In this document: positions 1 to 12,929 of the stretch, piece after piece
Position numbering within the stretch: position 1 is the stretch's first letter
Layout of the letters: each line of letters starts with the position of its first letter
Assembly: GCA_026874595.1 (NCBI GenBank)
Contig: CM049308.1
Coordinates: 44,773,327 to 44,837,326 of the forward strand
Direction: 5' to 3'
Length of the DNA: 64,000 nucleotides
DNA from: Sipunculus nudus
Lineage: Eukaryota > Annelida > Sipuncula > Golfingiida > Sipunculidae
The notes under the pieces: generated by a model
Database searches by the model: none
Told to the model about the DNA's origin: nothing
What the model saw: only the letters and a program-made list of their open reading frames with translations
Translations under genes and position numbers: made by a program

Positions 1-477
1 TAAAAACACATAGATTTTATAAACATCAGAGTGATAGCGGGCCTTTGTAAGCGATCCAACATATAGCAACTTACCCGTACTCTTAGTCTTCTTTTTTCAG
101 CAAATTTTCACTTTTCAAGAGGGACTGGTAAAGCATATTCAAAATGGCCGTTGTGGATGTCTTCGTTCAAAGCTGTTAGACATTCGAAAAGGCCGCTGAG
201 ATGCTGCCACGTGACAGTAGCCTGCGAATTGCACCACACCAGAGAGACCAGATGCTGCCAGGCGCCCCCCACTGTTCGCGCCCGACCAGGCAACTCGTCA
301 CCTGTAGCCCACCTCCCGCTGCTTGGACTAACCCATCTGGCTGATGAGGGCTCTGGCGGGATCACTTCTCTTCTTTTCTGACGAGTTTAGGGGGAAAATG
401 TCGAATTTATGTTGTCAGTGTAATGTTAATCTTGCCTTGCATTATGAACAAAATCGATAACGCCATCAGGTGTAGTT
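1..477. other. Unidentified sequence with a GC-rich core (about 180-365)
   Basis: The core is markedly more GC-rich than its surroundings and has short open frames on both strands. Neither frame shows a recognisable domain. It abuts a module (about 352-478) that is copied again at about 673-806. It may be a fragment of a dispersed element. I do not recognise it. Confidence 0.3.
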
Positions 478-606
478 ATATATATATATAATTATATATA
501 TATATATATATATATAATTTGTATTGTTCACATAACGTGAATTCAATACATCGCGGTCATAGTGCTCTACCGTATGGGAGCGTTTATAAATACAACCGTA
601 CTTTAG

Positions 607-680
<74 letters not shown>

Positions 681-802
681 GCGGGATCACTTCTCGTCTT
701 TTCTGACGAGTTTAGGGGGAAAATGTCGAGTTTATGTTGTAAGTGTAATGTTATAATCTTGCCTTGCATTATGAACAAAATCGATAACGCCATCGGGTGT
801 AG

Positions 803-806
<4 letters not shown>
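352..806. repeat. Direct duplication of a ~120-bp module, each copy ending in (TA)n
   Basis: Copies at about 352-478 and 673-806 share GGCGGGATCACTTCTC at one end and GTGTAGTTATATA at the other, with only a few differences. Both run straight into a TA tract, and a third TA tract (609-675) lies between them. This looks like a segmental or slippage duplication anchored in (TA)n. Confidence 0.8.

Positions 807-871
<65 letters not shown>
478..871. repeat. (TA)n microsatellites
   Basis: Three long alternating TA tracts lie at about 478-515, 609-675 and 806-871. They create spurious Tyr-Ile reading frames on both strands. Confidence 0.95.
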
Positions 872-873
<2 letters not shown>

Positions 874-875
<2 letters not shown>

Positions 876-1020
876 TGGCGGATACTGGATTTTGGAAAGG
901 GGAGGGTCAAACCCAGGAAGACTAAATGTAACCATGAAAAATGTCGCAAATGTCAGGGTCGCAAAATTTGGTTTGATCCCCCCAGAAAAGGTTGTTTTAG
1001 CTCAAAAGGGGATCCGCCAC

Positions 1021-1022
<2 letters not shown>
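874..1022. mobile_element. Short hAT-like MITE with CTGGCGGAT / ATCCGCCA ends
   Basis: The segment begins ACTGGCGGAT and ends ATCCGCCACTG, an inverted pair resembling the CAGTGGCGGATCC ends of widespread non-autonomous hAT-type elements. It lies exactly between two (TA)n tracts, so a target duplication cannot be read. It has no coding capacity. Confidence 0.45.

Positions 1023-1104
<82 letters not shown>
1023..1104. repeat. (TA)n microsatellite
   Basis: About 40 alternating TA units lie between the hAT-like MITE and the solo LTR that starts at 1105. Confidence 0.95.
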
Positions 1105-1108
<4 letters not shown>

Positions 1109-1870
1109 ACGGGTGTTCCCGGCAAGAGCCAAAGTCACCCGGCGTGAGTGAAAAGCGAGGCGAGGCGATGCATATATATAAAAGTGTTTATTCAGCCGTA
1201 TATATATACAAATCTGGAGTCCTCCAAGCCGGAGTCCCTGCCAAGCAGAGAACGAATACTCACATTAAACATTTCATATAAACATTTCTATATGGTGCAA
1301 AAATACAATAAATGGCATGAATATACAGAATATACATTTGCACATTTCTTGGTATTCATTACACAAGAAAACACATTACATATTATACAAATGAGCCTAT
1401 ATATTTATGAACCACATTTTAAGATATCGTTGCATATTACCATGAATACAAATATCCATGCGTACAACAAGTATGAATGTGTGCAATTAGAATATGGAAT
1501 ATACAGTTTACATGATAGTACGTACGTGATATACTGAAAGTAATGAATTGGCTAAATGATAGAGTTTATCGCAGTTTAAGAGTTTAGTAAAAACGGTCCT
1601 TACCTGCCAAGCAGAGAACGAATACTGACAAGTTCTCTATGTCACGAGACTAAGGCTTGGCAGGGTTCGCGTCGCGGTCCGTGTCATTGTCCGAATGAAA
1701 ACAATAGGAACAACGGAAAACCGGTTGAGTAATGAGGAACCAAGCAAACAAGGCAACCAAGGCAACTGCGGGGCAATTCATTGACCAGTTAGGCCAAGCT
1801 GATGATATGATACCTGCCAGACAATTCAGTTATACCTGATAATATAATACGTGTTATCGGAGCCGTTACA
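1105..1870 (-). mobile_element. Solo LTR (766 bp) with TGTAACGG / CCGTTACA ends
   Basis: The termini are a perfect 8-bp inverted pair starting TG and ending CA. Both sides carry TATA, compatible with a 4-bp target duplication but uninformative inside (TA)n. Read on the minus strand, a CTGAATAAACAC polyadenylation-like signal lies about 75 bp before the 3' end, as expected for the R region of an LTR. A 24-bp internal segment beginning CCTGCCAAGCAG occurs twice (about 1239 and 1606). No gag-pol sequence is adjacent, so this is a solo LTR. The retrotransposon family is not identified. Confidence 0.65.
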
Positions 1871-2164
1871 TATATATATGAATGTGTGTGTGTGTGTGTA
1901 AACATATACAAATATGTATGTATATTTTATATATTTGTGGTGTATATATCTGTATATATATGTTTTTGATATATAATATGCTATTATGATTTAATATTAT
2001 ATCATATTATATATTTCTATTAGTTTTATTATTTATACATATAATATAACATAAGGTAAGATAAAAAAAATGAAACTATAATACGATTTAATATAATATA
2101 ATATGAGAAATGATGAGATAAGATAAGATAATGACATCATTTATCACACAAAGTCAGTGTATAC
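1871..2164. other. AT-rich, microsatellite-like spacer
   Basis: This stretch contains (GT)n at about 1881-1900 and TATA/ATATAA-rich low-complexity DNA. No gene or element was recognised. Confidence 0.6.
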
Positions 2165-2380
2165 TGATTCATAGTGCAGCTTGGGACAGTGACCCACACA
2201 CGTATTGGTACTGTAGGGTTCTATCAGGCACCCTCTCTTCGGGCAGAACACACGAAGAACCTTAAGTGGGCTATCTGGAACCCATGGATATCAAAAACGG
2301 TTTTAAGTTGAACCATGGTTCCAGCTGGAACCATACAGGTTTTGCATGGAACCCCCAAGAACCCTTTTTTCTTAGAGTGT
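2165..2380 (+). mobile_element. Partial MITE rich in GGAACC / AAGAACCC
   Basis: Multiple GGAACC, GGTTCC and AAGAACCC motifs end in TTTTTTCTTAGAGTG, the end of a common animal MITE type. The matching opposite terminus is absent, so the copy is truncated. Its end is the junction with the LINE fragment that follows. Confidence 0.4.
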
Positions 2381-3577
2381 ATTCAACGTAAAGCAGCTTT
2401 AACATGTACTGGAGCGCTCTCGACTACCAGCACTGGTGCTATGTTAAAAGAGCTACGATGGTCAAGTCTAAAAACAAGAAGAGAGCAGGCTATACTAACA
2501 GTATTATATAAAATGGTTAATGGACATGCTCCAGATTATCTGCTTAATATATTACCTCAAAATCTGTCTCACGCTCAGCCCTACATTCTGCGCAAATCGC
2601 ATTTGCTAAGGATACCGAGGTTCATACGGAAAGACTTTCGCTCTTCTTTCCTTCCAACTGCCTGCAAACTCTGGAACAGTCTCCCAATTCCAATAATTCA
2701 GTCTACTTCAATAGATTCTTTTAAGAAAAATGTTCGTGATTATCTAAACCCTGACTCGCGAGAAATAAAAAATTATCATTGCAACTATCATCGTCAACAT
2801 GAAATTATCCTTACCCGGTTGCGACTAGGTGCGTGTTGCTTAAATCAGTATCTATTTTCCATTGGAAAGTTTGATACTCCTTTATGTCAATGTAACGAGG
2901 AAGAGGAGAGCGTCCGGCATTTTCTTCTAAGATGTCCTAAATATATTTTATTTAGACAAACTCTTTTCACCAACTTGAATTGTTTATTTAGGGAAACACA
3001 GCTGGATACTCCTATATGCATTACACAGCCAGAACATAACACCAATAAAGAAAACGAAAAACTCATGAAAATGTTTTTACATGGGGAACACCTATGTAAC
3101 TCAATTAAGCATCTTTTTCTGAAACATGTCACTGATTACATTATCCGTACACGGCGCTTTACTACCAGTTGATTGCACTTAATCAAAAGATTCTTTGGTT
3201 AGAGGTATACATATTAGTTATAAACAAAAAAATACATGTATCTTTAACCATGGTTTTAATCTAATTGACAAACTCGATATGAACTTCGAAATTTCACGTT
3301 TATTGTTTTATTGTATTACGCCTACCAACATAATATATGTATATGTATCTGTGTATGTAGAATGTCAATTTGTATTAATGTATATTATGCATTTGTATGT
3401 ATCTCACCGTGTGTGATTATATATGTGCACTTTTCCATCCTGATCATTTGTACATACATATATCCATTCATGTTAATTTATCACTTTTCACTTTCTTTTT
3501 ATTTTTATGCAGGAGAGCATTTGCATTAGCCTTATCGGCTACTTTGTTATCCTGTTGAAATAAATATGTTTAAACCA
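2381..3577 (+). pseudogene. 5'-truncated non-LTR retrotransposon, C-terminus of the ORF2 reverse transcriptase plus 3' UTR
   Basis: From about 2381 to the TGA at 3170-3172 the plus strand encodes the C-terminal end of a LINE ORF2 protein. Recognisable features are LKTRREQAILTVLYKMVNG, the RSSFLPTACKLWNSLP region found after the thumb domain in many jockey/CR1-like elements, LTRLRLGACCLNQYL, and a CxC...HFLLRCPKY putative zinc-binding motif. The catalytic FADD region and the endonuclease are absent, so the copy is inactive. The nominal start Met at 2315 lies in the preceding MITE and is not native. An A/T-rich 3' UTR runs to an AATAAATATG stretch near 3560-3577. Truncation at the 5' end is typical of target-primed reverse transcription. 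The clade is uncertain. Confidence 0.72.
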
Positions 3578-4670
3578 AAGAGACGTGAGGCATATACAGG
3601 GTGTGCGAATTTGCGAATAAAAGTGAGAAGTTTTTTTTTCCGATAAACAACAAAGGTCCGATAGTTTCATTGCTTGGGAAATATCGTAGATGTAACGGTT
3701 GTGTAAAGAAGCATTCTACAATGAAATTATATGAAAGATGCTTTGTATTATTTGAAGCTCAGGCGACATCGTGAAACACAGTATTCAGTGTAGTCAGTTG
3801 AGGGTATAGTCTAAAGCATGTTCACAGACACATGAGTTGTTTGTATACACATGCATATGTCGCTGAAGTCTCTTGTGCGCGAAACGTATAGCTGCATAGT
3901 GTTTTAAAAATATATAATATATAACAAAGCCCTGAATTGAACTATATAGCGGGCACGCTTAGTATAAAACGGTGCTTATTTCACTACAATATAGGTCTAG
4001 TATTAAGAAAGTTACAGTCGGTTTTGTGACCATACCATTTAACCATTTCTCTCAGCCGCAAACTTAATTGGCATTATGATGCGGTTTGATAAAAGTGCCA
4101 TTTTCACGAAAAATCCGCCATGTTTCAAATACCAATATTTATTGTCATTGAGACTTTAAGAAACAATAAAATAAACTCATATTACGAACGTTTGGTTAAA
4201 AAAAGACGCACACATAAAAAGATACAAACATTATTTTGTGAATTGTATATAACTGCAATTAATATATATATATGTTACTTGTCCAAATATTAACACAGTT
4301 TTATCTATCTGGTTTATCAATAAAAGAAGAGTAAAATGGTACTTTGACGCGATAAAAAGGGTCATTTCTAAAAATAATCAGCCATGTTTCAAGTACCAAC
4401 ATTCGTTTTCACAAACTAGGGACCCTATTATTTATTTATTTAGTTACCGATTTACTTGTGTAGCGTTAATGAACGTTCGAACGTTTGGAAATTGTGCGTC
4501 CATTGTGTGCAACATTGCTTCCACAGGTGGACTGCCTGGAGGAATCGAAAATACGATTTTTCGGACGTCGGAGATCAGTGGGAACAATTTATTTTCCAAG
4601 GTGCACCCGGGGGGGGGGGGGGGGTTCGGAGACTCGCAGACATATACACACCCCTACACACATCAACCCC
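3578..4670. other. Unique AT-rich DNA with a G-run and a weak duplication
   Basis: No coding sequence is supported. Two diverged segments (about 4085-4160 and 4330-4420) share CCATGTTTCAARTACCAA. A run of 15 G lies at about 4610-4624, just before a CA/TA-rich tract. Confidence 0.5.
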
Positions 4671-4678
4671 CCCATATA

Positions 4679-4725
<47 letters not shown>
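4671..4725. repeat. (TA)n microsatellite next to a G-run
   Basis: An alternating TA tract follows the G-run at 4610-4624. Short frames read through it are artefacts. Confidence 0.92.
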
Positions 4726-4729
<4 letters not shown>

Positions 4730-7070
4730 TTAGTGTCTGTATGACACCTATGATCATGTCATAATATATTACAATCAAGAATAAAGTTATAGAAAATAAA
4801 GTATTATGTTTCCAATGTAAGTTGATTCTAGACCAGGTTTAGATATATTTCATAGTAAACTCATAAATGTTATAAAAGTCTATAATTCTATTTATTAATA
4901 TATTTCATTTGCAATATATATGTTACAAAATTAACCTGCAGGATTTATGTATATCTCTACGTGGGGCAGAGTTTAGATGTTCAGTTAGCCGTAGCACATC
5001 CGGGACCCAACATATGAGCTCTATTATATACAGAATCTATTGTTTTCCAATGTAAGGGAAGGTGGACGTTATACAGTTAAAAACACAGCACATAAGAAAC
5101 ATCATATAAATTCGTTTAGTATAATCGCCTACAAAGGGCTTAAGTTTGGTTTGTCATATGTATAAAGCGCTTTAATTCAAATGCACAAAATACATTTACA
5201 CGTGGCAAAGATACAAAAGAAAAAGCTGTGGAATATAACCAGCTACAACATTGTCAACTTTGGGACTTTCTGTAAAAAAAAACGCCCGCATATTTGAGCT
5301 TAGCATAAGACCATGTTTTTAATACATTATAAAACTATATTAAAGTCTTGATATAGTTTTAAAGTATTAGGATATAAGTCAATAAAAAAGTTTAACAACA
5401 AAAATATCTAATTTTATGCTAAATATGCCTATTCAATATTGGGTAATCTATAGGTTTCGTCATTCTGGGATGATATCGGTTTACTAGTAGGTGTTGCTGC
5501 TCGTAATTTCGTGTCTACAGTGTTCAGGTATGATTTTGAGCGGGGGATACATTGGCAGTTCGAATGTTTGCTCATATATAGTGATTATAGAGTAATCGTT
5601 GCTTATCAGACACTTCACACCTGACGCATGTCCCTGGGCGGTGGCCTATGACCTAATTACCGATAACCAGCCACTCGGAGCAGTAAGCTCCGCCTACTCC
5701 TGTTTGACAGTTCTTGACATGTAATTTCAGGTTTAAATTTTTTTTATCATGACAAACTATTTAATTTTCAATTTTGTTTATCGAAACCAATTCAGAACAG
5801 AATATATAATGAAAATATACGACTGTCACTTGCGCTGATATTCCTGTTTCCCATTGAAAACAAGATTACTCTTCCCAAACAGTTTTGGCCATTTTCTCAA
5901 AACAACAATTCAACAGACTGCACGGTCTTCGGGGCGACATTTCTCAAAAACCACCATATTTAGAGTTTTCAAATTTTGCATTTTGGTAAGTTGACATATA
6001 ATAAAAAAAACGGGGTTTTTTTCTTATTTTTTTTTTCGATTTCTGTTTAATTTAGCAGTTATACACCATTAAAAATATGCATCCTTTGTATCATATTTTA
6101 TTTTTAAATTGAAATTTCAATAGGAAAAAAAGATTAAAAACACACAGTCAAAATAAACTGCTGGAGAATTTTGTATGTACTTTCATTTGATACTATTTTT
6201 ACATACATACTGTTTGGAAAATGTAAGATATATCGCATTAAAAATATAAAATAAATGATAAAATCCATCTTTTATTCACACTTGCAAATATCATGAATTG
6301 AAGGAGAACTTGTCAGTAACATATAGGTCTTTCTTTTGGACACTCTTAACTTATTAGACGACTGGTAGTATCCATTTGACTATTATGTAGATAGCCCAGG
6401 CTAGGGTAGGCCTACTGGCCAGTGGCAGCCTGAACTCCAGATGTGTTTATCCTCCAGCATGGCTCAGTTAGGCTGTTGCCTGGGACGCTGGTCCTGCATG
6501 CGCATTATCATCGCCATGCCGGCTGGTATCTACGTATGAGCTCTGATTGGCCGAGTCTCACTTCACTCACCTGAAGCTACCAGTACATTATTACCTCATT
6601 TGCGTCGGCAATTTGCTGGCAGTTAACAAACAAATACTTCAACTGTGATAGGTTCAATGATTCAGTGGCTATTCCTCGCCTATGGGTAACGTGTGTTGTT
6701 ACAAAATGGCACGAAGTGCTACGTATGTATGATATCATATCTTGTAGTAAAATAATGACTTTTTCCGTCATGGCATACGCACAGCTGTGGTTCGCTGCCA
6801 CATCTTTCATACGAAGTTTACATAGCGGACACTATACTGATGTATTTCACATCTGGCGTCTACAAAACACATGCGGCAATGACTTATTGTTTGTGTGGGT
6901 GGCATGTCATACCACCAGGCAATCATTCAACATGACTTGCCAATTATATGTAAATAGCACAATAACTAGTTTCTTGGGTGGCTGTGCAAGTCTGTGTTAA
7001 CGAGCTGTAGAAGAAACCCTACAGCATGCCAGAAAAAAATTATCCCTACTTCCATTTTATATGGTAACCA
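4726..7070. other. Intergenic DNA; the segment 6395-7010 is more complex
   Basis: Up to about 6390 the sequence is AT-rich with A/T runs and no recognised feature. From 6395 to 7010 base composition and complexity rise, but short frames on either strand match no domain I know. It is a possible conserved non-coding segment (inference only). Confidence 0.45.
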
Positions 7071-7695
7071 TATACCAGTACACGTACACTTATATAGTGT
7101 ATATTAAACTTGGTATATTATTCTATATGCCTAGTTTATATACCAGTACACGTATACCTAGTGTATATTAAACTTGATATACCTCTATGACTAGTTTATA
7201 CACCAGTTCACGTATACCTATTGTATATAAACTTGATATATCTCTATATATGCCTTGTTTACATACCAGTACACGTTTTCCTAGTGTATATTAAACTTGG
7301 TACCTTCCTCTATGCCTAGTTTATATACCAGTACACGTATACCTAGTGTATATTAAACTTGATATACCTTTATGCCTAGTTAATATATCAGTACACATAT
7401 ACCTATAGTGTATATATATAGTATTAAACTTGATATACCTCTATGCCTATAGTTTATATACCAGTACTCGTATCCCCATTTTATATTAAATTTGATATAC
7501 CTCTGTGCCTAGTTTATATAACAGTTCACGTATACCCATTTTATATTAAACTTGATATACCTCTATGCCAAGTTAATATACCAGTGCACGTATACCTAGA
7601 GTATATATAACTTGATATACTAGTACCTCTACGACTAGTTTTTTTATACAAGTACACGTAAACCTAGTGTATATAAAACTAGGTATATTCCTCTT
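7071..7695. repeat. Degenerate ~62-bp tandem repeat, ~10 copies
   Basis: The motif CCAGTACACG recurs at about 7075, 7143, 7203, 7266, 7328, 7387, 7461, 7521, 7581 and 7649. It alternates with a TATATTAAACTTGATATACC block and a CTATGCCTAGTTTATA block. Copies differ by several substitutions and indels, so this array is old. Confidence 0.88.
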
Positions 7696-7699
7696 TGCC

Positions 7700-8205
7700 T
7701 AGTCTAGGGGTAAATGAAGTATGAGGGTAAATGAAGTTTTTTTGTGACAGACTCTGTGACATGAGGGTAAATGAATTTTGTGTGACAGAGTCTGTGACAT
7801 GAGGGTAATTGAAGTTTTTGTGTGACAGATTCTGTGACATGAGGGTAAATGAAGTTTTTGTGTGATAGACTCTGTGACATGAGGGTAAATGAAGTTTTTG
7901 TGTGACAGACTCTGTGACATGAGGGTAAATTATATATTGCGTGACAGACTCTGTGACATGAGGGTAAATGAAGTATTGTGTGACAGACTCTGTGACATGA
8001 GGGTAAATGAAGTATTGTGTGACAGACTCTGTGACATGAGGGTAAATGAAGTATTGTGTGACAGACTGTGACATGAGGGTAAATGAAGTATTGTGTGACA
8101 GACTCTGTGACATGAGGGTAAATGAAGTATTGTGTGACAGACTCTGTGACATGAGGGTAAATGAAGTATTGTGTGACAGACTCTGTGACATGAGGGTAAA
8201 TGAAG
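7700..8205. repeat. 39-bp tandem repeat, ~12 copies
   Basis: The monomer contains ATGAGGGTAAATGAAG and TGTGACAGACTCTGTGAC. Because 39 is divisible by 3, both strands stay open (13-residue repeats), which gives spurious frames. The left copies are more diverged than the right ones. It directly abuts the 62-bp array. Confidence 0.93.
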
Positions 8206-8662
8206 TATAAACTCCTGATGAAAATTAAAACCCAGACGAGAGTTTTGTTAGATAATTTCTAAAATAAATAATGTACATACAAAGAATTTCTAACTGAAAT
8301 CTTAAAAATGCATAACGTGTGGAGTGTTGATTGTTGGACAGAGCTGTTCAGGTCTGTAACAGCCTTCACGGTTTGAGTGACATGATATAGTGACGACGCT
8401 TTGAGTCCTTTGCTGTGCCGTCCATGTACATGTTCACATGTGCTGCCTGACGGAGACTCGATGTTTGTCATCACTTCACCAGTAATAGGCCGTCCACCAT
8501 GAGAGGCCCAAGATAACCCTGCCTTTGTGGGAGCTACCCCTCCTATCTTTCTCTATTAACCCCACACATGTCTCCTGACAAATCACCTTGGGTGGGTAGA
8601 TTTGTTTGCCCTTGCTAGTTCCTCCTACTGTTCCGACGTAACTGATCACTTTACATTATTAG
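8206..8662. other. Unique intergenic DNA
   Basis: No gene, RNA or repeat is recognised. A short minus-strand frame here shows no domain. Confidence 0.5.
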
Positions 8663-9645
8663 CTAAAGCCGGGCCCACACTACAGACTAAAATTAGCCAA
8701 CGCCAGTCTTCAGGCAGAAATCTGCTTGTGTGAACGGGTCAAAGACATAGGTTGGACATGTAACTGATACTTTCCCTGATGTCGGCGAGAAGTAGTGCTT
8801 GGTCCTATTCTCAACCACACATCTGCTGGTAAATTAGGTCTTATTGTTGTTTTAATGAATTATAAGGCATAGATCCGCTGTGCGTACAGCCAAAAAGGGA
8901 AGATTAGAGCCTTAATTGTGAAATTTGAGGTTATATTAGGACAAACAGTTTGTATTTTCATAGTCTTTGGCATTATTATATTAATCATTGATATTTGATA
9001 TTGTTTCCTATTTATTCGGGATCAGATTTAAAAATTGATAAAACTCTACATAATTAGTTAATTTAAGTGAGATCTGTGGTGAATAAATTTATAGAGAGGA
9101 ACAGTTACATACAAGCACTGACGAAAATTTAATTTTAAGCTGCACGTTACTGCTTTCTATAAGAAATAAGGTATAAACATTGAGAAATATTTGGTTAGTA
9201 CCTATTTCAGCTAATTATGTTCATTTGCAACTGTAAAATAATTCCATTAATTTTGAAAATCATGGTTAACATTATTGGATACAGGTCTAAGTAAAAAAGT
9301 GCAATTCTAATCAACCCTGTATTCCATTTCATTGTGAATTTTTTTTTTAAGTGATTGATAAATATAAATTTCCTATATAAAATTACCTTTATACAATTTC
9401 ATCTTTTCAGATCAATATACTTCCATTCAAACTCGAAGTAATATTAAATTATTCACTTTTGTCTAGTTTAATTCATATCTTTTATCGGTTCTATTTATTT
9501 CCTCTTATTTAAGCTCATACCAAATGGGATATACACATGCATATCCACTGACACATATCTGCAGTCTGAACACTCTGTCTGCAGACTCTTGTACTGACCA
9601 CTGGCCAGTGTCTGCGAGAGCATGTCTGTGTAAACCCGGCTTTAG
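8663..9645. mobile_element. Non-autonomous TIR element with CTAAAGCCGGG ends (983 bp)
   Basis: The segment starts CTAAAGCCGGGCCCACAC and ends with the reverse complement of CTAAAGCCGGGTTTACAC. Imperfect inverted similarity extends inward through CAC..AGAC. It has no transposase frame and an AT-rich centre. A target duplication was not clear, so the superfamily (hAT-like?) is uncertain. Confidence 0.5.
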
Positions 9646-10009
9646 TCCACACCATCTCTGCCTGCATATGATACGTGTCAGCAAAGTAGGATATACTTAC
9701 TCTCAATGATACATTTTGAAAATAATATTCAGTTACGGGCAATGTTTAATATCCCACTAATGGTTTTCTATATACTGATAATTAATCATTTACTGTCCCT
9801 GCAAGATCTAGACACGCAGAAATGTTTGTTGACAAATATCGATTTTAAGTGTAAATGAACGTGTCAGCAATGCACGATTGCATGGTTGATATCACTGTTT
9901 ACTTAGTATAACAGTATGACAAACACTTCATCAATATGTAAAGTATATCACTGAAAGAAGTTTTTCATTTGTAGGCCTATTTTTAGAAATGTTAAGTTTC
10001 GTAGAGGGT
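9646..10009. other. Unique AT-rich DNA
   Basis: Nothing recognised. Confidence 0.5.
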
Positions 10010-10132
10010 CAACATGATGTACTGTCATAGTGTATATATGTTCTGTCATAGTGTATACATGTACTTGTACTGTCATAGTGTACATATGTACTGTCATAGT
10101 GTACATATGTACTATCATAGTGTACATATGAT
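10010..10132. repeat. ~21-bp tandem repeat, ~5-6 copies
   Basis: The unit is approximately TGTACTGTCATAGTGTACATA with small variants. Confidence 0.85.
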
Positions 10133-12059
10133 AAGTGTTTAAAACATTCGCGGCACGCTCATATTGATATAGTGACGTTTCTGACTGGATTTGATGGCAT
10201 AATAACAGAATATATGTATTTGAATTCTGTTACAAACGACTGGAACATCTACTTCTTATTTGATACATGTTTAAAAAACGTTGTTATCTCAAGTTCTTTT
10301 GATATAAGTTATATTGACCAACAATCAAACTTTTCCAATATTCCTTTTATGTCATATATACGAGCCGGTTATCTCCGCCGTCAACGGTCTTAAAAAATAG
10401 AATCAATCAAACATAGACGATAAATATTTACAAACGTCAATTAACATATACCTAACTATTCAGCAAATTTCTCTTATCCATTTATAAATAAATTATCTAT
10501 ATGAGTAGAACATGAAAGCCTTATATAAAATTCATTATTTTGAGGAACTGTTATTACTATTTGACTCATTGTACCAAGCCACATCAAAGTGCCATTTATG
10601 GGTCCAATAAAAGTATGAATCAAGCTCATGTGACAAAAGTCTTAATGTCCCCAGAGAACTGTGACTTAGTTATTTTATTGCATATTGAAGTAAGAGTAGT
10701 ATAACCAGATGATAATTTCTAAATAATTTGTTGTACATTTATATGTTGTTTCATGTACAGATGTTAGCGTGAGAACTTAGTTTTGAGAACCCAGGTGTCA
10801 TATTTGATGTTAGTATCAGTACAGTTATAATTCCGTTAATCGGTTCATGTCGGTTAGTCTATACGGTTCCTGTTATAACATTGTTTACTGTAGACTTCAA
10901 AGGCAACGCACCTGCATACTTGATTTTTCCCATGTTTTGCTCTCTGGAGGCGGGTCCATTTTAATATTCATGCAATTAATGACAACCCGCATAATAGTGA
11001 GAGGCGATAGACCAAAAGGCGTCAGGTCCACTCTAATCCCATTGTTCCAAATTCTTCCCTCAAAAGGAAGTAAAGCTTTTATATGCAAAACAAAGACCAC
11101 ATGACTCCACTTTCAATGCGAGGCTTTTCAGTAGAGTTAGTAATACGACAAGTTACACGACTACCGTGTTATGAGTTTACAGGTATATTGATTACAGATA
11201 TATTGGAGGGACTTTACTCCAGGGACTTTGAATCATGAAAATATATTACCAGTACATCTTTAAACTGATAAGGATTCTATTAACAAACTAAATTCTGCCT
11301 TCAGAGTAAAAAACACAAGAATCTCTTTATCAGTCATGTGTTCAAGTGTACACTTTTCATGTCTAAACACTCTCACTCTTCAGTGACCCGGTTTCACAAA
11401 TGCAAACGAATGGGCGGGCGGCTTCTGCATGGGGACATGAATTCTTCTTTTGTCATTATGGTAAATAAGAGAAAAAATATATTGTGTTGATTCTAATAAC
11501 CTCCACAATTTAATGGATTGTTCATACGGTTTTACTTACCCTCTGCAAATATCCTGAAAAATCCGGAAATACCTTTTTGCGTTGATTTTACATAAGACAA
11601 ACGCAACGAACCAAGGCTGAAGTTATTTCTTTGCCACGGACTTGCACCGAAAGATGGAAAACTGCTGTTTATCTGTGAGCATCATCTATTTCCGATCAAC
11701 GTGATTACAATAAACAAAGCTCAGGATAAGCATTTAATACTGTTGGAGTCTTTTACTGTTTGAAGAAAAAAACTTCACATGACGCAAAATTCGTATAACC
11801 TATAGATGTCTCACGTCTATTTATTTGTTTGATTTCCTGATTATCATAATTTCCCATTCTTTGCTGGCTTTGTTTAGGGGTGTTTGTATCCTGGAGAATC
11901 CTTGCGCAAGTGATCTCTATATAATGAACAACAGTCCCCTTGTAAAGCAAAGGATAACATTTTTCATATGTTCAAAGGGATACCTTCTGGGGTACAATAC
12001 AAATGGGATAGCTTCGGTTGCAATTTGTGTGAGGTCATGTTACATAATGACTGTACTAT
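10133..12059. other. Unique intergenic DNA
   Basis: Short open frames on both strands lack any recognisable domain, periodicity or plausible gene structure. No repeat stands out. Confidence 0.5.
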
Positions 12060-12865
12060 TAGCCAAATGACCAAGTTCAAATTCCTGTAACACGGCAAAA
12101 ATTCATTGAACCGAAACCATTTGATAAAATTTGAGAGAGCTCATTTCTGTGAAATATTGAACATTTTGGCTGAATGAATTCGGAGAAGAAAATTTTCAAA
12201 GATTTTCAAGCTTTACCCTCGTAAAATGTAAATCAATGCAGGTGGCGCAAAAAAAGCCCAATCCCACATTTGATATGTAAGTGACTTTTGCGTAAAATCT
12301 GGGGATGCCAGCTCCGGCTATTCCTGAGAAATTATGGGTGATGTACTGATGATCGATGACCTATGTACAAAAAAGGTCGATGCAGGTGGCTCCACCAATA
12401 CCTCATTTCATATATGACTCATGTAATTAACATTTGCATAAAATTTGGTTATGATAGCTCCAGCCGTTTCTGAGATTGTAATTTTACTATGCTTTTTACG
12501 TCAAATGACTAAGTTAAGCTTCCTGTTACTCTGCCAAAAATCATCAAACTGGAACCATTCGAACAAACTTGAGAGATATTGTTCCCGGGATCACTTCTAT
12601 GAAATGTTAGACAATTTTGGCTGATCAGTTTTGGATCAGAAGAATTTTAAAGTTTATTTTTAGGTTTTCCCTATAAAATCTAAGTAAATGAATATAATAA
12701 AAAAATAAGCAAATCCGAGTTTTTCAGATGACTGAATTTTGCATAAAATTTGGTGAAGCTAGCTCCTGCCGTCTTTTTAGATAGTATGGGTTAACGTACA
12801 GACAACGGACGACAGAATCCGGACGACGCCACACCATCGCATAAGCTCACAGCTTCGCTAAAAAG
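12060..12865 (+). mobile_element. Pearl/HINE-like element, variant B, with diverged core repeats
   Basis: Similar blocks recur: GCAGGTGG[C/T] near 12239 and 12382, AGCTCC.GCC near 12309, 12467 and 12750, and a CAAATGACTAAGTT / CAAATGACCAAGTT block near 12063 and 12504. These are followed by an ACGTACAGACAACGGACGAC microsatellite-like tract. The right end is AAGCTCACAGCTTCGCTAAAA, a small hairpin followed by CTAA. This organisation (cores, then microsatellite, then stem-loop end) matches pearl/HINE-type bivalve elements. The family name is an inference. Confidence 0.5.
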
Positions 12866-12929
12866 GAAGAAAGTGGAGTTGACCGAAATATAATAATACA
12901 CAATTAATTTATTAACTGAAATACGAGGG

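Noticed and set aside
108-381. Overlapping frames in the GC-rich patch near the left edge
   Set aside because: Frames are open on both strands because of composition, and no domain is recognisable.
519-1281. Frames with long Tyr-Ile alternation
   Set aside because: They are translation of (TA)n microsatellites.
2315-2380. Start Met and first ~22 codons of the LINE frame
   Set aside because: They translate the adjacent MITE tail. LINE homology begins at about codon 23.
7679-8191. 170-codon minus-strand frame of 13-residue repeats
   Set aside because: 39-bp tandem array artefact. A plus-strand frame is open over the same DNA.
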